Assembly: GCF_026016325.1 (NCBI RefSeq)
Contig: NZ_CP087203.1
Location: forward strand, 5,270,001 to 5,334,000
Direction: 5' to 3'
Source: Pseudomonas sp. B21-056
GTDB lineage: Bacteria; Pseudomonadota; Gammaproteobacteria; Pseudomonadales; Pseudomonadaceae
Length of the DNA stretch: 64,000 bases
Numbering within the stretch: the stretch's first letter is position 1; every line of letters begins with the position of its first letter. Shown here in pieces: positions 56,494 to 64,000 of the stretch. The translations under genes were made by a program, and so were the position numbers. The notes under the pieces were generated by a model, which saw nothing but the letters and a program-made list of their open reading frames with translations, had not been told where the DNA came from and did no database searches.

Positions 56494-57048
56494 TCAAACG
56501 AAGGTTCTGTTTTCTGAGTCGACTTCACTGGCCTGGGACAGTATCCGGGCAATGATTGCGATACAGGCTGCCAGGAACAAAGCGACGAAGGACGGCGCGG
56601 TGATGCTGATGGTCAGCAATCGCTCGCCGACCGGCGCGTTGATCGTGACCAGCAAGCTGAGAAACGGCTCGCACAGAAAATCCAGCAACACCCACAGCGC
56701 GACCGCGCGACCTGCGTTTCCCAGATAAACCGCTGCTTCACTGGAAAAATATTGCCCCTGGGCATAGCGCCTGAAGAGCTGTCGCAGGTTGACCAACCCG
56801 ACCGCCAGCGCCAGCAGCGGTACGCTGGACAACAGAATCCCGCCAAGACGTTGCCAGCCCGTCAACCCCATCGCTCCACCGGGCAAACTGGACAACTGCC
56901 GCTCGGTCAGGGAAAAGCCCAGGCCGTATTTTGACGCAATATCAGGAAACAGCCAGGCAGCAGCGTTGACGGCCATCATCGCGACAATGAAAACAAGCGT
57001 GATGGCAGCCATGCGCTGGCTGTACAGGGCGAGACGATTCGAACACAT
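56494..57048 (-). CDS. DUF2975 family membrane protein
   Basis: A protein of 184 residues with four hydrophobic segments (about 14-34, 70-88, 112-132 and 150-170). The DUF2975 mark LRQLFRRYAQGQYFSSEAAV lies near 88-107. It starts MCSNRLALYSQRMAAITLVF. It is the first gene of a two-gene operon with the small XRE regulator. The AT-rich gap upstream (57.05-57.14 kb) separates it from the PAS-MCP gene on the same strand. Confidence 0.85.
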   Translation of the reverse strand: MCSNRLALYSQRMAAITLVFIVAMMAVNAAAWLFPDIASKYGLGFSLTERQLSSLPGGAMGLTGWQRLGGILLSSVPLLALAVGLVNLRQLFRRYAQGQYFSSEAAVYLGNAGRAVALWVLLDFLCEPFLSLLVTINAPVGERLLTISITAPSFVALFLAACIAIIARILSQASEVDSENRTFV

Positions 57049-57141
57049 GTCAGGGCTCCAATAGAGTCAAGGGAGCGCCAAACATAGCCACGAAATTATC
57101 GCATAACAATAATTAATATGTAAAAAACAATAACGAATGCA

Positions 57142-58458
57142 TCAGGTCGACAGCTGGTTCGCAAACTGGCTCACGGCATCGACCACCTTCTTCGCCCCGT
57201 CCTGGATCTCGACAATCACCGTCCCCGCCTCGGCTGCCAAGGCCAGGCCTTGTTCGGCCTGGTGTTGGCCGTCCGTCATCAACGACACGGCGTTGCGTGC
57301 CATGTCCTGGTTCTGGCGGACCACCCCGACGATTTCATCGGTGGCCTGGCTGGTACGCGACGCCAATTGCCGCACTTCGTCGGCCACCACCGCAAAGCCT
57401 CGGCCCTGTTCGCCGGCACGGGCAGCTTCAATGGCCGCGTTGAGCGCCAGCAGGTTGGTCTGTTCGGCGATGCCGCTGATGGTCTTGACGATGGTGCCGA
57501 TCACCATGGATTGTTCGTTCAGGGCCTCGATGCCCTCGCCGGCGGTCTGCATGTGCCGGGCCAGGTCGCGCATCACGTCCACGGCCTGGGTCACTACAGT
57601 AGTACCGCGCTGGGCACTGTTGTCGGTTTGCAGGGAAGTGCTGTAGGCGATGTTGGCCGCCACGGCGACGGCTTTTTCTTGGTTGACCTGGTCGGTGATG
57701 TTAGTGGCGAACTTGACCACTTTGTACAGTCGATCGTTAGCGTCGACCACCGGGTTGTAGGACGCTTCCAGCCATACTTCACGACCGCTGCTGTCGAGGC
57801 GCTTGAAGCGGCCGGCGACGAACTCTCCGCTGTTCAGGCGCTTCCAGAACTGCTGGTAGGCGGAACTGTTGTATTCCTCCGGCTCGCAAAAGGTGCGGTG
57901 ATGCTTGCCCTTGATCTGCGCCAGGTTGTAGCCCATGGCGTTGAGGAAACGATCATTGGCTGTCAGGACGTGACCGTCCAGGTCAAACTCGATCACCGCC
58001 GTTGAACGCACCAACGCACCGATGAGGTTTTCATGCTCGCGAGAACCTTCGATGGTGCGGGTCAGGTCGTTGGAGTACATCGAGAAATAACGGACTCGCC
58101 CATCTGCCCCTTTTACAGGCTGAAGAATCGAACGCAACCAGGCTTCCTTGCCGTTGCCCCGCAGCAGGCGCACAGCACCGGAAAAATGCTCGCCACGGGA
58201 CAAGGCCGACTTGAAGCGACGCTGGAACTCGTTGGACTTCAAGTAGGCCGGCACCAGGTCTTCCAAGGTCCGGCCGACGAGATCCTGGCTCTTGTAGTGC
58301 ATTTCATCGAGAAATTTCTGATTGACCGTTTGCACCCGTCCCTCGGCATCGAGGGTGAGCGCCAGCATTTCGCGGTCCAGGCTTTCCTTTACTTGCATGA
58401 GACTCGACAGTTCTTGGCGAAGAGCCGTCAGCTCCTGCTTCAAGCGGTGATTGAACAT
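57142..58458 (-). CDS. Soluble PAS-PAS methyl-accepting transducer (BdlA/Aer-like)
   Basis: A protein of 438 residues without membrane segments. An N-terminal coiled coil (about 1-20) precedes two PAS domains (about 20-135 and 140-255; the second with [20 protein letters not shown] and a PAC-like [15 protein letters not shown]), then an MCP signalling domain. Size and plan match BdlA, the biofilm-dispersion regulator of P. aeruginosa, and PAS-MCPs such as Aer-2. The start at 58458 ([15 protein letters not shown]) has GGAG at seven bases. The ligand or cofactor (haem or FAD) is not deducible. Confidence 0.85.
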   Translation of the reverse strand: MFNHRLKQELTALRQELSSLMQVKESLDREMLALTLDAEGRVQTVNQKFLDEMHYKSQDLVGRTLEDLVPAYLKSNEFQRRFKSALSRGEHFSGAVRLLRGNGKEAWLRSILQPVKGADGRVRYFSMYSNDLTRTIEGSREHENLIGALVRSTAVIEFDLDGHVLTANDRFLNAMGYNLAQIKGKHHRTFCEPEEYNSSAYQQFWKRLNSGEFVAGRFKRLDSSGREVWLEASYNPVVDANDRLYKVVKFATNITDQVNQEKAVAVAANIAYSTSLQTDNSAQRGTTVVTQAVDVMRDLARHMQTAGEGIEALNEQSMVIGTIVKTISGIAEQTNLLALNAAIEAARAGEQGRGFAVVADEVRQLASRTSQATDEIVGVVRQNQDMARNAVSLMTDGQHQAEQGLALAAEAGTVIVEIQDGAKKVVDAVSQFANQLST

Positions 58459-58676
58459 AGGCATGCTCCGACTGGCAGGAGAGTTGAAGGCTGTTCTCAT
58501 GCCATCGGCCCGGCGACTTTTTTCTGAAGAGTGCCATTGGTCGGCCTGGCGTTTGTGGGGCGCTCGCGAACCCTGGCCCATCTTTCATGGTCAGTGGTTT
58601 GTTCTACCGTTGTCGGGGCTCACCGCTCCAGATACCCGTCCCCATAAAACCAATCATAAGCATCGAGGTAATCGCC

Positions 58677-60095
58677 GTGACCACCGACATCCAAGACAGC
58701 CGCTCCGCCCGCTTCGCCTTGCGCTGCTCCAGTTTTGCCGAGCGCTGGTTTCCCGACTCCTGGGTCTTCGCCGCGCTGGCGGTGCTGGTGGTCGCGCTGG
58801 CAACGCAGTTCATCGGCGCCACGCCGACGGCCGCGGCCATGGCGTTCGGCGATGGCTTCTGGAGCCTGATTCCGTTCACCATGCAAATGGCCTTCGTCGT
58901 GATCGGTGGCTACGTGGTCGCCAGCTCGCCGCCCGCCGTCAGGCTGATCGATCGCCTGGCACGTATCCCCAGGAACGGGCGCTCCGCAGTGGCCTGGGTG
59001 GCGCTGATCTCCATGGTTGCCTCATTGCTCAACTGGGGCCTGTCGCTGGTCTTCGGCGGCCTGTTGGTGCGCGCCCTTGCCCGCCGCACCGACCTGAAGA
59101 TGGACTATCGCGCCGCCGGTGCCGCCGCTTACCTGGGCCTCGGCGCGGTATGGGCCTTGGGGTTATCGTCGTCGGCCGCGCAACTGCAAGCCAACCCGGC
59201 CAGCCTGCCGCCGTCGATCCTGTCGATCACCGGCGTCATTCCATTCACCCAGACCATTTTCCTCTGGCAGTCCGGGGTGATGCTGCTGGCGCTGATCGTC
59301 ATTTCGCTGCTGGTTGCCTACGCGACCGCTCCAGGCCCGAACAGCGCCCGTGACGCCGCCGCATGCGGAATCGATCCCAGCTTCAGCATGCCAGCCCTGC
59401 AACCCCGCACCCGCCCCGGGGAATGGCTGGAGCACAGCCCGCTGCTGACCATTGCCCTGGTGCTGCTGGCCGCCGGCTGGCTGTTCCATGAGTTTTCGAG
59501 CAAACCGGCGATCAGCGCGATCTCGGGCCTCAACACCTACAACTTCCTGTTCCTGATGCTCGGCGCGTTGCTGCACTGGCGTCCACGCAGTTTTCTCGAT
59601 GCCGTGGCCCGCGCGGTACCGACCACTACCGGCGTATTGATCCAGTTCCCGCTCTACGGTTCGATCGCCGCGCTGCTGACCACGGTCAAGGGCAGCGATG
59701 CCCAGACACTCGCCCACCATATCTCGACCTTTTTCGTACAGATCGCCTCCCATGACACCTACGCCTTGTTGATGGGGGTCTACTCGGCGGTCCTGGGCTT
59801 CTTCATTCCTTCCGGTGGAGGCAAGTGGATCATCGAAGCGCCCTACGTCATGCAGGTGGCCAACGACCTGAACTACCACCTCGGTTGGGCGGTGCAGATC
59901 TACAACGCCGCCGAAGCGTTGCCGAACCTCATCAACCCTTTCTACATGCTGCCGCTACTGGGTGTGTTGGGACTGAAGGCGAGGGATTTGATCGGTTTTT
60001 CCTTCGTGCAACTGCTGGTGCATACACCCTTGGTGCTGGTGTTGTTATGGGCGCTGGGGACGACATTGACCTATTTACCGCCCGTGATGCCATAA
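58677..60095 (+). CDS. atoE: Short-chain fatty acid transporter (AtoE family)
   Basis: A membrane protein of 472 residues, about 12 helices, starting with GTG (MTTDIQDSRSARFALRCSSF) after GAGG. Family marks include PDSWVFAALAVLVVALATQF, WGLSLVFGGLLVRALARR and the late SGGGKWIIEAPYVMQVANDL. AtoE/TIGR00366 proteins import acetoacetate and short-chain fatty acids. No ato catabolic genes are seen next to it. A terminator follows. Divergent from the PAS-MCP gene, with about 220 bases between. Confidence 0.87.
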   Translation: MTTDIQDSRSARFALRCSSFAERWFPDSWVFAALAVLVVALATQFIGATPTAAAMAFGDGFWSLIPFTMQMAFVVIGGYVVASSPPAVRLIDRLARIPRNGRSAVAWVALISMVASLLNWGLSLVFGGLLVRALARRTDLKMDYRAAGAAAYLGLGAVWALGLSSSAAQLQANPASLPPSILSITGVIPFTQTIFLWQSGVMLLALIVISLLVAYATAPGPNSARDAAACGIDPSFSMPALQPRTRPGEWLEHSPLLTIALVLLAAGWLFHEFSSKPAISAISGLNTYNFLFLMLGALLHWRPRSFLDAVARAVPTTTGVLIQFPLYGSIAALLTTVKGSDAQTLAHHISTFFVQIASHDTYALLMGVYSAVLGFFIPSGGGKWIIEAPYVMQVANDLNYHLGWAVQIYNAAEALPNLINPFYMLPLLGVLGLKARDLIGFSFVQLLVHTPLVLVLLWALGTTLTYLPPVMP

Positions 60096-60108
60096 AGCCA
60101 TAAAAAAG

Positions 60109-60137
60109 GGCCGATATTTACCTCGGCCCACTTTTTC
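60109..60137 (+). terminator. Intrinsic terminator after the AtoE gene
   Basis: GGGCCGA, loop, TCGGCCC followed by ACTTTTTC: a 7-bp stem with a T run 14 bases after the stop. Confidence 0.85.
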
Positions 60138-60206
60138 TTCGGCTCGGTCTGTTTCAGTATGGGGGCGCCCTGTTCGAAGGGCTCCAACGCTGAAAAGGAT
60201 CTGAGC

Positions 60207-61367
60207 ATGTCTAAACTCGCAGTATTTCCCCTCGCCGCCCTGGCCCTGAGTGCCACCGTCCACGCGGCCGACATCGATGTACAGCTTGGCAGTACCGAAC
60301 GCGTCACCCGCCTCTTCGCTTATCCCAACAACTGCAACGTCATCTGCTTCCGCAACTGGACGCTGGAACAGACCGTCGAACATTACCTGACCCAAAGCGT
60401 TCAACGTGACGGCTATGGCACGGCCAAGGTCAGCGTCAAGCGCGACAACGGTAAAATCTACGCCCACATCAGCGGCGTGCCGAAGGCCTATGGCCAACCG
60501 CTGAGCAAGCTGCTCGATGCCGGTGACCTGGCGTACAAGGGCGCCACGAAACTCAACGACGACAAGAAATGGGCCTACAACTGGTACCTGTTCCTGCCGT
60601 TGGGCATGGCCCTGGAAAACCGCAAGAGTGTCGAACTGCTGCACTTCCCGCCGGATTACTCCCTGACCCAGGCCCAGGACTATCTGGAATCAGCCACCAC
60701 GGATCGCTGGGCCACCCTGCTGACGGCCAACGGCATTGCCGCCGACCAGACGCCGGCCTACCAGACCATCATCGACATCGCCCCCATCGCGGCCCCCTCC
60801 AATGCCGGCACGACGCTGGAAGGTGTCTACGATTACTTCAACGACTACCAGACCACCATGGTCAAGCAAGTCAGCCAGGGCGCCGGCGGGACCGCGTTGC
60901 CGATGGTGGCGTTTGGCGCCCCCGTGCGGAACTGGATCAAGACCCAATACGGCCAGACCGTGGCGGTGCTCGGCCTGGCGACCATCTCCCCCGCCGCGGG
61001 CGTCAAGGTTCCGGTCCTGGGTTCCAACCACCCGAGCTACATCTGGTACGCCGCCGACCCGGAAAGCTATGGCGGCGACGAGGCCAAGGCAGATGCGGCG
61101 GGCCTGAAGGTCATGGGCCAGGACCTGAGCGCTGCCTGCTGGCAAGCCGGCATGGGCAGCAAGCCAAGCAGCGATCCAACCACTCAACTGAACCAGTGCA
61201 CGCAGACCTGGCAGGTCACGCAAAAGGAAACAACCTGCGAGTTGTTCTACACCTCGATTCGCAAGCTGTCGCCGGCGGACGCGGCGAAAAAATGCGAGAC
61301 GCCTGCAATCAAGTCGCAACTCCCACAATTGAAGGTGCCCATGCCGCTGCCATCTGAGCCGGTATAA
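60207..61367 (+). CDS. Exported protein of unknown family
   Basis: A protein of 386 residues with a Sec signal peptide (MSKLAVFPLAALALSATVHA, cleavage after residue 20). The mature part has six cysteines (NNCNVICF near the start; AACWQ, NQCTQ, TTCELF and KKCETP late), suggesting disulfides in the periplasm. No domain is recognised. AAGGA lies before the ATG at 60207; in-frame codons upstream are inside the AtoE terminator region. No clear partner gene; it stands between atoE and the SET-domain gene. Confidence 0.7.
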   Translation: MSKLAVFPLAALALSATVHAADIDVQLGSTERVTRLFAYPNNCNVICFRNWTLEQTVEHYLTQSVQRDGYGTAKVSVKRDNGKIYAHISGVPKAYGQPLSKLLDAGDLAYKGATKLNDDKKWAYNWYLFLPLGMALENRKSVELLHFPPDYSLTQAQDYLESATTDRWATLLTANGIAADQTPAYQTIIDIAPIAAPSNAGTTLEGVYDYFNDYQTTMVKQVSQGAGGTALPMVAFGAPVRNWIKTQYGQTVAVLGLATISPAAGVKVPVLGSNHPSYIWYAADPESYGGDEAKADAAGLKVMGQDLSAACWQAGMGSKPSSDPTTQLNQCTQTWQVTQKETTCELFYTSIRKLSPADAAKKCETPAIKSQLPQLKVPMPLPSEPV

Positions 61368-61580
61368 CCCCAAAAGGCTTTGTAGCGAGGGAGCGTGCCC
61401 CCTCGCCACGGGCTTGCGCCTCGATGTTGTAAGCCTTCACTCACGCAGAAAAGCGCCTTTGGCGCCTGTCAGAGTTGACAGTAGATGTCCCGCTCGACTT
61501 GGACGAAGCTACGCGGGTCAATCACGACCGTTGGCAGGATGCCAACGCCAGCAAGTCGGCCAGCACCGACAAGGACCGTC

Positions 61581-62108
61581 ATGACCATCTTCATTGCAGA
61601 TAAAGCCTTTTCGCAGGACCAGAACTGCATTTACCCGGAAAAAGCACTCAGCCTCCGCCTGGGTTACCCGTCTGTCCGTGATTTCGAAGTACTGCGCACG
61701 CCCAATGGGCGCGCCAACGCGGTTGTCGCGCGGAAAAAGTTCGCTCCCATGGAGCGGATGTGCAGGGTATCGGGGCTATTGGTAGGAAGACGCCGCCCGC
61801 ACACATTGCAGATCCTGCCGGACATACACATGTATGACCCGCACTTCGCCGGGTTGCTGCGGCACTCCTGCAACCCGAATGTCTTTCTCGACATGAGCGA
61901 ACTGTGGTTATGGGCGCTGACGCCCATCCACGCCGGTGACTGCCTGACGATGGATCACGCCAGTACCGAACAGAAACTCTATCGGCAGTTTGCCTGTCGG
62001 TGCGGTTCGTCCAATTGCCATGGCTGGATCACCGGCTATGACGAACCGCCCAACGAACAGGGCATGAAGTTCCTGAAGCACTGGCGCCGCCGCTGTCATC
62101 GCGACTGA
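61581..62108 (+). CDS. SET domain-containing protein (bacterial lysine methyltransferase-like)
   Basis: A protein of 175 residues. The SET core motif RHSCNPN is at 94-100 (canonical NHSCxPN) and the post-SET zinc cluster CRCGSSNC (C139, C141, C146) follows, with C96 available as the fourth ligand. The stretch AGDCLTMDHASTE aligns with the GEELTYDY catalytic strand, but the usual tyrosine is His126. AAGGA precedes the ATG. SET proteins methylate lysines with SAM; bacterial members are uncommon and their targets mostly unknown. It lies before the convergent carbonic anhydrase gene. Confidence 0.85.
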   Translation: MTIFIADKAFSQDQNCIYPEKALSLRLGYPSVRDFEVLRTPNGRANAVVARKKFAPMERMCRVSGLLVGRRRPHTLQILPDIHMYDPHFAGLLRHSCNPNVFLDMSELWLWALTPIHAGDCLTMDHASTEQKLYRQFACRCGSSNCHGWITGYDEPPNEQGMKFLKHWRRRCHRD

Positions 62109-62119
62109 CGCCAGTCAGA

Positions 62120-62764
62120 TCAGGGCGCGCCCACCGGACGCAACCGATACTGCGGCGGCAGTTGCTCGAAACCGCTGATCGTGGTGTCCAGGCTTTTCCA
62201 GCGCCCGTCCTTGATGCCGTAGATGCAACCATGGATCGACAGCTTCTGCCCGCGATGCCAGGCGTTCTGCACGATGCTGGTGTGGCCGACGTTGGCGACC
62301 TGCTGGATCACATTGAGTTCGCACAGACGGTCCACACGCTCCTCTTCGGTCGGCAGCTGGGCCAACGCTTCGCGGTGCTCGTAATACAGGTCGCGAATGG
62401 AGCGCAGCCAGCCATCGATCAGGCCCAGCTGGCGATCCTGCATCGAGGCACGCACGCCGCCACAGCCGTAATGGCCGGTGACCAGGATGTGTTTGACCTT
62501 GAGCACGTCCACTGCGTACTGGATCACCGACAGGCAATTGAGGTCAGTGTGCAGCACCACGTTGGCCACGTTGCGGTGCACGAACAGATCGCCCGGCAAC
62601 ATGCCGACGATTTCGTTGGCCGGCACCCGCGCATCGGAACAGCCGATCCACAGGTATTCAGGGGTTTGCTGACGAGCCAGCTTGGCGAAGAAGTCAGGAT
62701 CCTCCTGCTTGATCGCATCGGCCCAGCGCGCGTTGTTATCAATCAGATCTTGTAGTTCGTTCAT
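62120..62764 (-). CDS. can: Beta-class carbonic anhydrase
   Basis: A protein of 214 residues interconverting CO2 and bicarbonate. The zinc ligands are C42, H98 and C101, with D44 and R46 of the CSDARVP motif forming the catalytic dyad. Length and motifs match Can of E. coli and psCA1-type enzymes. Monocistronic and convergent with the SET gene (12 bases between stops). Confidence 0.95.
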   Translation of the reverse strand: MNELQDLIDNNARWADAIKQEDPDFFAKLARQQTPEYLWIGCSDARVPANEIVGMLPGDLFVHRNVANVVLHTDLNCLSVIQYAVDVLKVKHILVTGHYGCGGVRASMQDRQLGLIDGWLRSIRDLYYEHREALAQLPTEEERVDRLCELNVIQQVANVGHTSIVQNAWHRGQKLSIHGCIYGIKDGRWKSLDTTISGFEQLPPQYRLRPVGAP

Positions 62765-62895
62765 GCTGTCTTGCCCTCGAGAACAGTGCGCAACTTTGAC
62801 AACGCAGTGGCTGTCGAGGTCACTTCGATAATGCCGTTGGAATTCTCGGCACGGCTACCGGTCCATCCAGTAAGGCCCAATGTAGGAGAATAGCC

Positions 62896-63300
62896 ATGAA
62901 TGATTCACGACGTCCTTTCGATGCGGCGCAACCGGAGCCCATCGATGACAATGAAGACCGCATGGGTTCGATGCATGAACTGGAATTCGATGAGGATGAG
63001 CCCAGCGCGAAGATCGGTGACGAACTGCCGGAAAACGAACGCGAACAATTGATGCCCCGTGAACGCGTCCGCGAGGCCGGCATGACCGGTGCGTCGACGG
63101 ATGATCATCAACCAACCGACGATGACATGAGCCCCGAGACGCTGATCCGCGAAGACGGCGCCCGGGATGCCCACGAGGCCGGCGGCGACGAGCAGGCCGA
63201 TTGGGACCTGAGCGTGGTGGATGAAAATGACATTGGCGGGGGTGACGGGTTGGACGAGGCCGAGATGGCTGATATCGACCCACTGGATGGCAAGCGGTAA
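62896..63300 (+). CDS. Acidic, probably disordered conserved protein (often labelled serine kinase/phosphatase)
   Basis: A protein of 134 residues, strongly acidic (many Asp/Glu, e.g. IDDNEDRMGSMHELEFDEDE and DEAEMADIDPLD) and low in hydrophobics. It is usually annotated as a serine kinase/phosphatase in Pseudomonas, but I see no kinase or phosphatase motif, so the name should not be trusted. AGGAGAATAGCC precedes the ATG. It is divergent from can and is followed by REPINs. Confidence 0.7.
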   Translation: MNDSRRPFDAAQPEPIDDNEDRMGSMHELEFDEDEPSAKIGDELPENEREQLMPRERVREAGMTGASTDDHQPTDDDMSPETLIREDGARDAHEAGGDEQADWDLSVVDENDIGGGDGLDEAEMADIDPLDGKR

Positions 63301-63307
63301 CGAAAGC

Positions 63308-63398
63308 CTGTGGGAGCGAGCTTGCTCGCGATGGCGGTGGGTCAGGAACCTGTATGTCTACTGACACTCCGTCATCGCGAACAGGCTCGCTCCCACAG
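63308..63398. repeat. REPIN, CCTGTGGGAGCGAGCTTGCT variant
   Basis: Inverted arms with a few mismatches (AGCTTGCTCG on the left, CGAACAGGCT on the right) between the acidic-protein gene and rimI. Confidence 0.9.
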
Positions 63399-63440
63399 AG
63401 GGCTCGGGGTTGATCAGCTATTCAAGGCCCACAGAAATCC

Positions 63441-63466
63441 CCTGTGGGAGCGAGCCTGCTCGCGAA
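63441..63466. repeat. Single REP half-element
   Basis: CCTGTGGGAGCGAGCCTGCT then CGCGAA: one arm only, 43 bases after the preceding REPIN and 19 bases from the rimI stop. Confidence 0.85.
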
Positions 63467-63484
63467 AGCAGTAGACCAGTCAGC

Positions 63485-63937
63485 TCAATCCACCAATGTA
63501 CAAGCCATGACCACCGCATCTTCACGCCCACCCACCGCCGGATAGTAATCCCGCCGCCGGCCGATCTCGTTGAAGCCATAGCGCTCGTACAACCGGAACG
63601 CCGTGCGGTTACTGTCGCGCACTTCCAGGAAGCACTCCCGGGCCTCGGCCTTGTAGGCAATCGACATGAGCTGCTCCAGCAGGCGCAGTCCCAGCCCCCG
63701 GCCCTGGTTTTCCGGCTTGACGGTAATGTTGAGCAGGTGCGCCTCGTCAAGAATGATCTGCACCACGCCATGCCCTACCTGCTGCTGCCCCTCGAACATC
63801 AGCCAGATCTGGTACTTGCCCAGCCCATCGAGGAATATCCCTCGGGTCCAGGGGTGGCTGTAGGCCGCGTATTCGATCTTCAGCACGGCATCGAGGTCCG
63901 CCTCGGTCATCGGGCGAAACGAAACAGCGTCACTCAT
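63485..63937 (-). CDS. rimI: Ribosomal protein S18-alanine N-acetyltransferase
   Basis: A GNAT-family protein of 150 residues. It starts MSDAVSFRPMTEADLDAVLK; the acetyl-CoA loop is NQGRGLGLRLL (about 78-88) and the YERYGF motif of RimI follows (about 119-124). It acetylates the N-terminal alanine of S18. Its start overlaps the stop of the upstream gene by eight bases (ATGAGTGA), indicating coupled translation. Confidence 0.92.
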   Translation of the reverse strand: MSDAVSFRPMTEADLDAVLKIEYAAYSHPWTRGIFLDGLGKYQIWLMFEGQQQVGHGVVQIILDEAHLLNITVKPENQGRGLGLRLLEQLMSIAYKAEARECFLEVRDSNRTAFRLYERYGFNEIGRRRDYYPAVGGREDAVVMACTLVD

Positions 63938-64000
63938 TCGATTCTTTCCAGCGCGCCATCAGCCGGCGCATGGCTTGCCAGACTTCAGCCTTGTGCTGTG
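63930..64000 (-). CDS. C-terminal fragment of the gene upstream of rimI (cut by window edge)
   Basis: Only the last 22 residues are visible, ending EVWQAMRRLMARWKESNE, with the stop overlapping the rimI start. The frame is open to the window edge and is the only one of the three without a stop there. The family cannot be identified from this fragment. Confidence 0.6.
   Translation of the reverse strand, partial: QHKAEVWQAMRRLMARWKESNE

Noticed and set aside
62896..63300. Serine kinase/phosphatase activity of the acidic protein
   Set aside because: No nucleotide-binding or phosphatase motif is present in its 134 residues; only the traditional annotation suggests it.

Overview
The window reads as chromosomal DNA of a Pseudomonas of the fluorescens lineage. 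It is GC-rich and codes almost end to end on both strands. From memory of P. aeruginosa PAO1, the gene order from mqo to ychF (mqo, hpt, upp, uraA, hemH, phr, pagL, murI, moeB, prmC, prfA, hemA, TPR lipoprotein, lolB, ispE, tRNA-Gln, prs, rplY, pth, ychF) matches that species' PA4640-PA4673 block. The gaps carry the imperfect-palindrome REP/REPIN repeats typical of fluorescens-group genomes. I see no prophage, transposase, integrase or CRISPR array.

Layout. 0-4.2 kb: a minus-strand lipid-uptake-like set (DUF1329 protein cut by the left edge, DUF1302 outer-membrane protein, medium-chain acyl-CoA ligase). 4.4-9.1 kb: a LysE-type exporter, a 2-hydroxyacid dehydrogenase, rsmC, a manganese (yybP-ykoY) riboswitch in front of a GDT1-family exporter, and a LoiP-like metalloprotease. 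9.3-15.6 kb: a dCache chemoreceptor, an SRAP/HMCES-like protein with altered active-site residues, small zinc/DUF2007 genes, an acyltransferase and a YajG lipoprotein. 15.8-27.3 kb: mqo behind a long leader, small lipoproteins, a SulP transporter, the purine/pyrimidine salvage cluster (hpt-wbuC divergent from upp-uraA), hemH and an epimerase-like gene.

27.4-32.5 kb is a probable light-response locus: an FAD amine-oxidase-like protein, a YbgA protein lacking nearly all of its DUF523 half, a LitR/CarH-type MerR regulator without a B12 motif, photolyase and a degenerate SDR. TGTACA boxes lie in both control regions, and at the second they overlap a sigma70-like promoter. At 32.8-34.4 kb is an inserted gene that looks like a type III secretion effector: a secretion-signal-like N-terminus, no Sec signal, a C-terminal PL1 pectate lyase domain, and a near-consensus hrp box (GGAACT-N15-CCACTCA) 60 bases upstream. 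I rate this the most interesting item.

34.6-47 kb is the conserved housekeeping block: pagL; the minus-strand chain hemA-prfA-prmC-moeB-murI with overlapping or nearly abutting genes; and divergently the TPR lipoprotein-lolB-ispE-tRNA-Gln-prs series, then rplY, pth and ychF. The 3' half of ispE contains a good sigma70 promoter and changes codon style. 47-64 kb is more accessory: two uncharacterised membrane genes, a LysE/LysR divergent pair, a TerC-CBS-CorC protein, two chemoreceptor-type transducers (one soluble and BdlA-like), tRNA-Met, a gamma-glutamyltransferase lipoprotein, an XRE/DUF2975 pair, AtoE, an unrecognised exported protein, a bacterial SET-domain protein, carbonic anhydrase, an acidic protein and rimI. 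Function calls rest on motif recognition by eye; no search was run.
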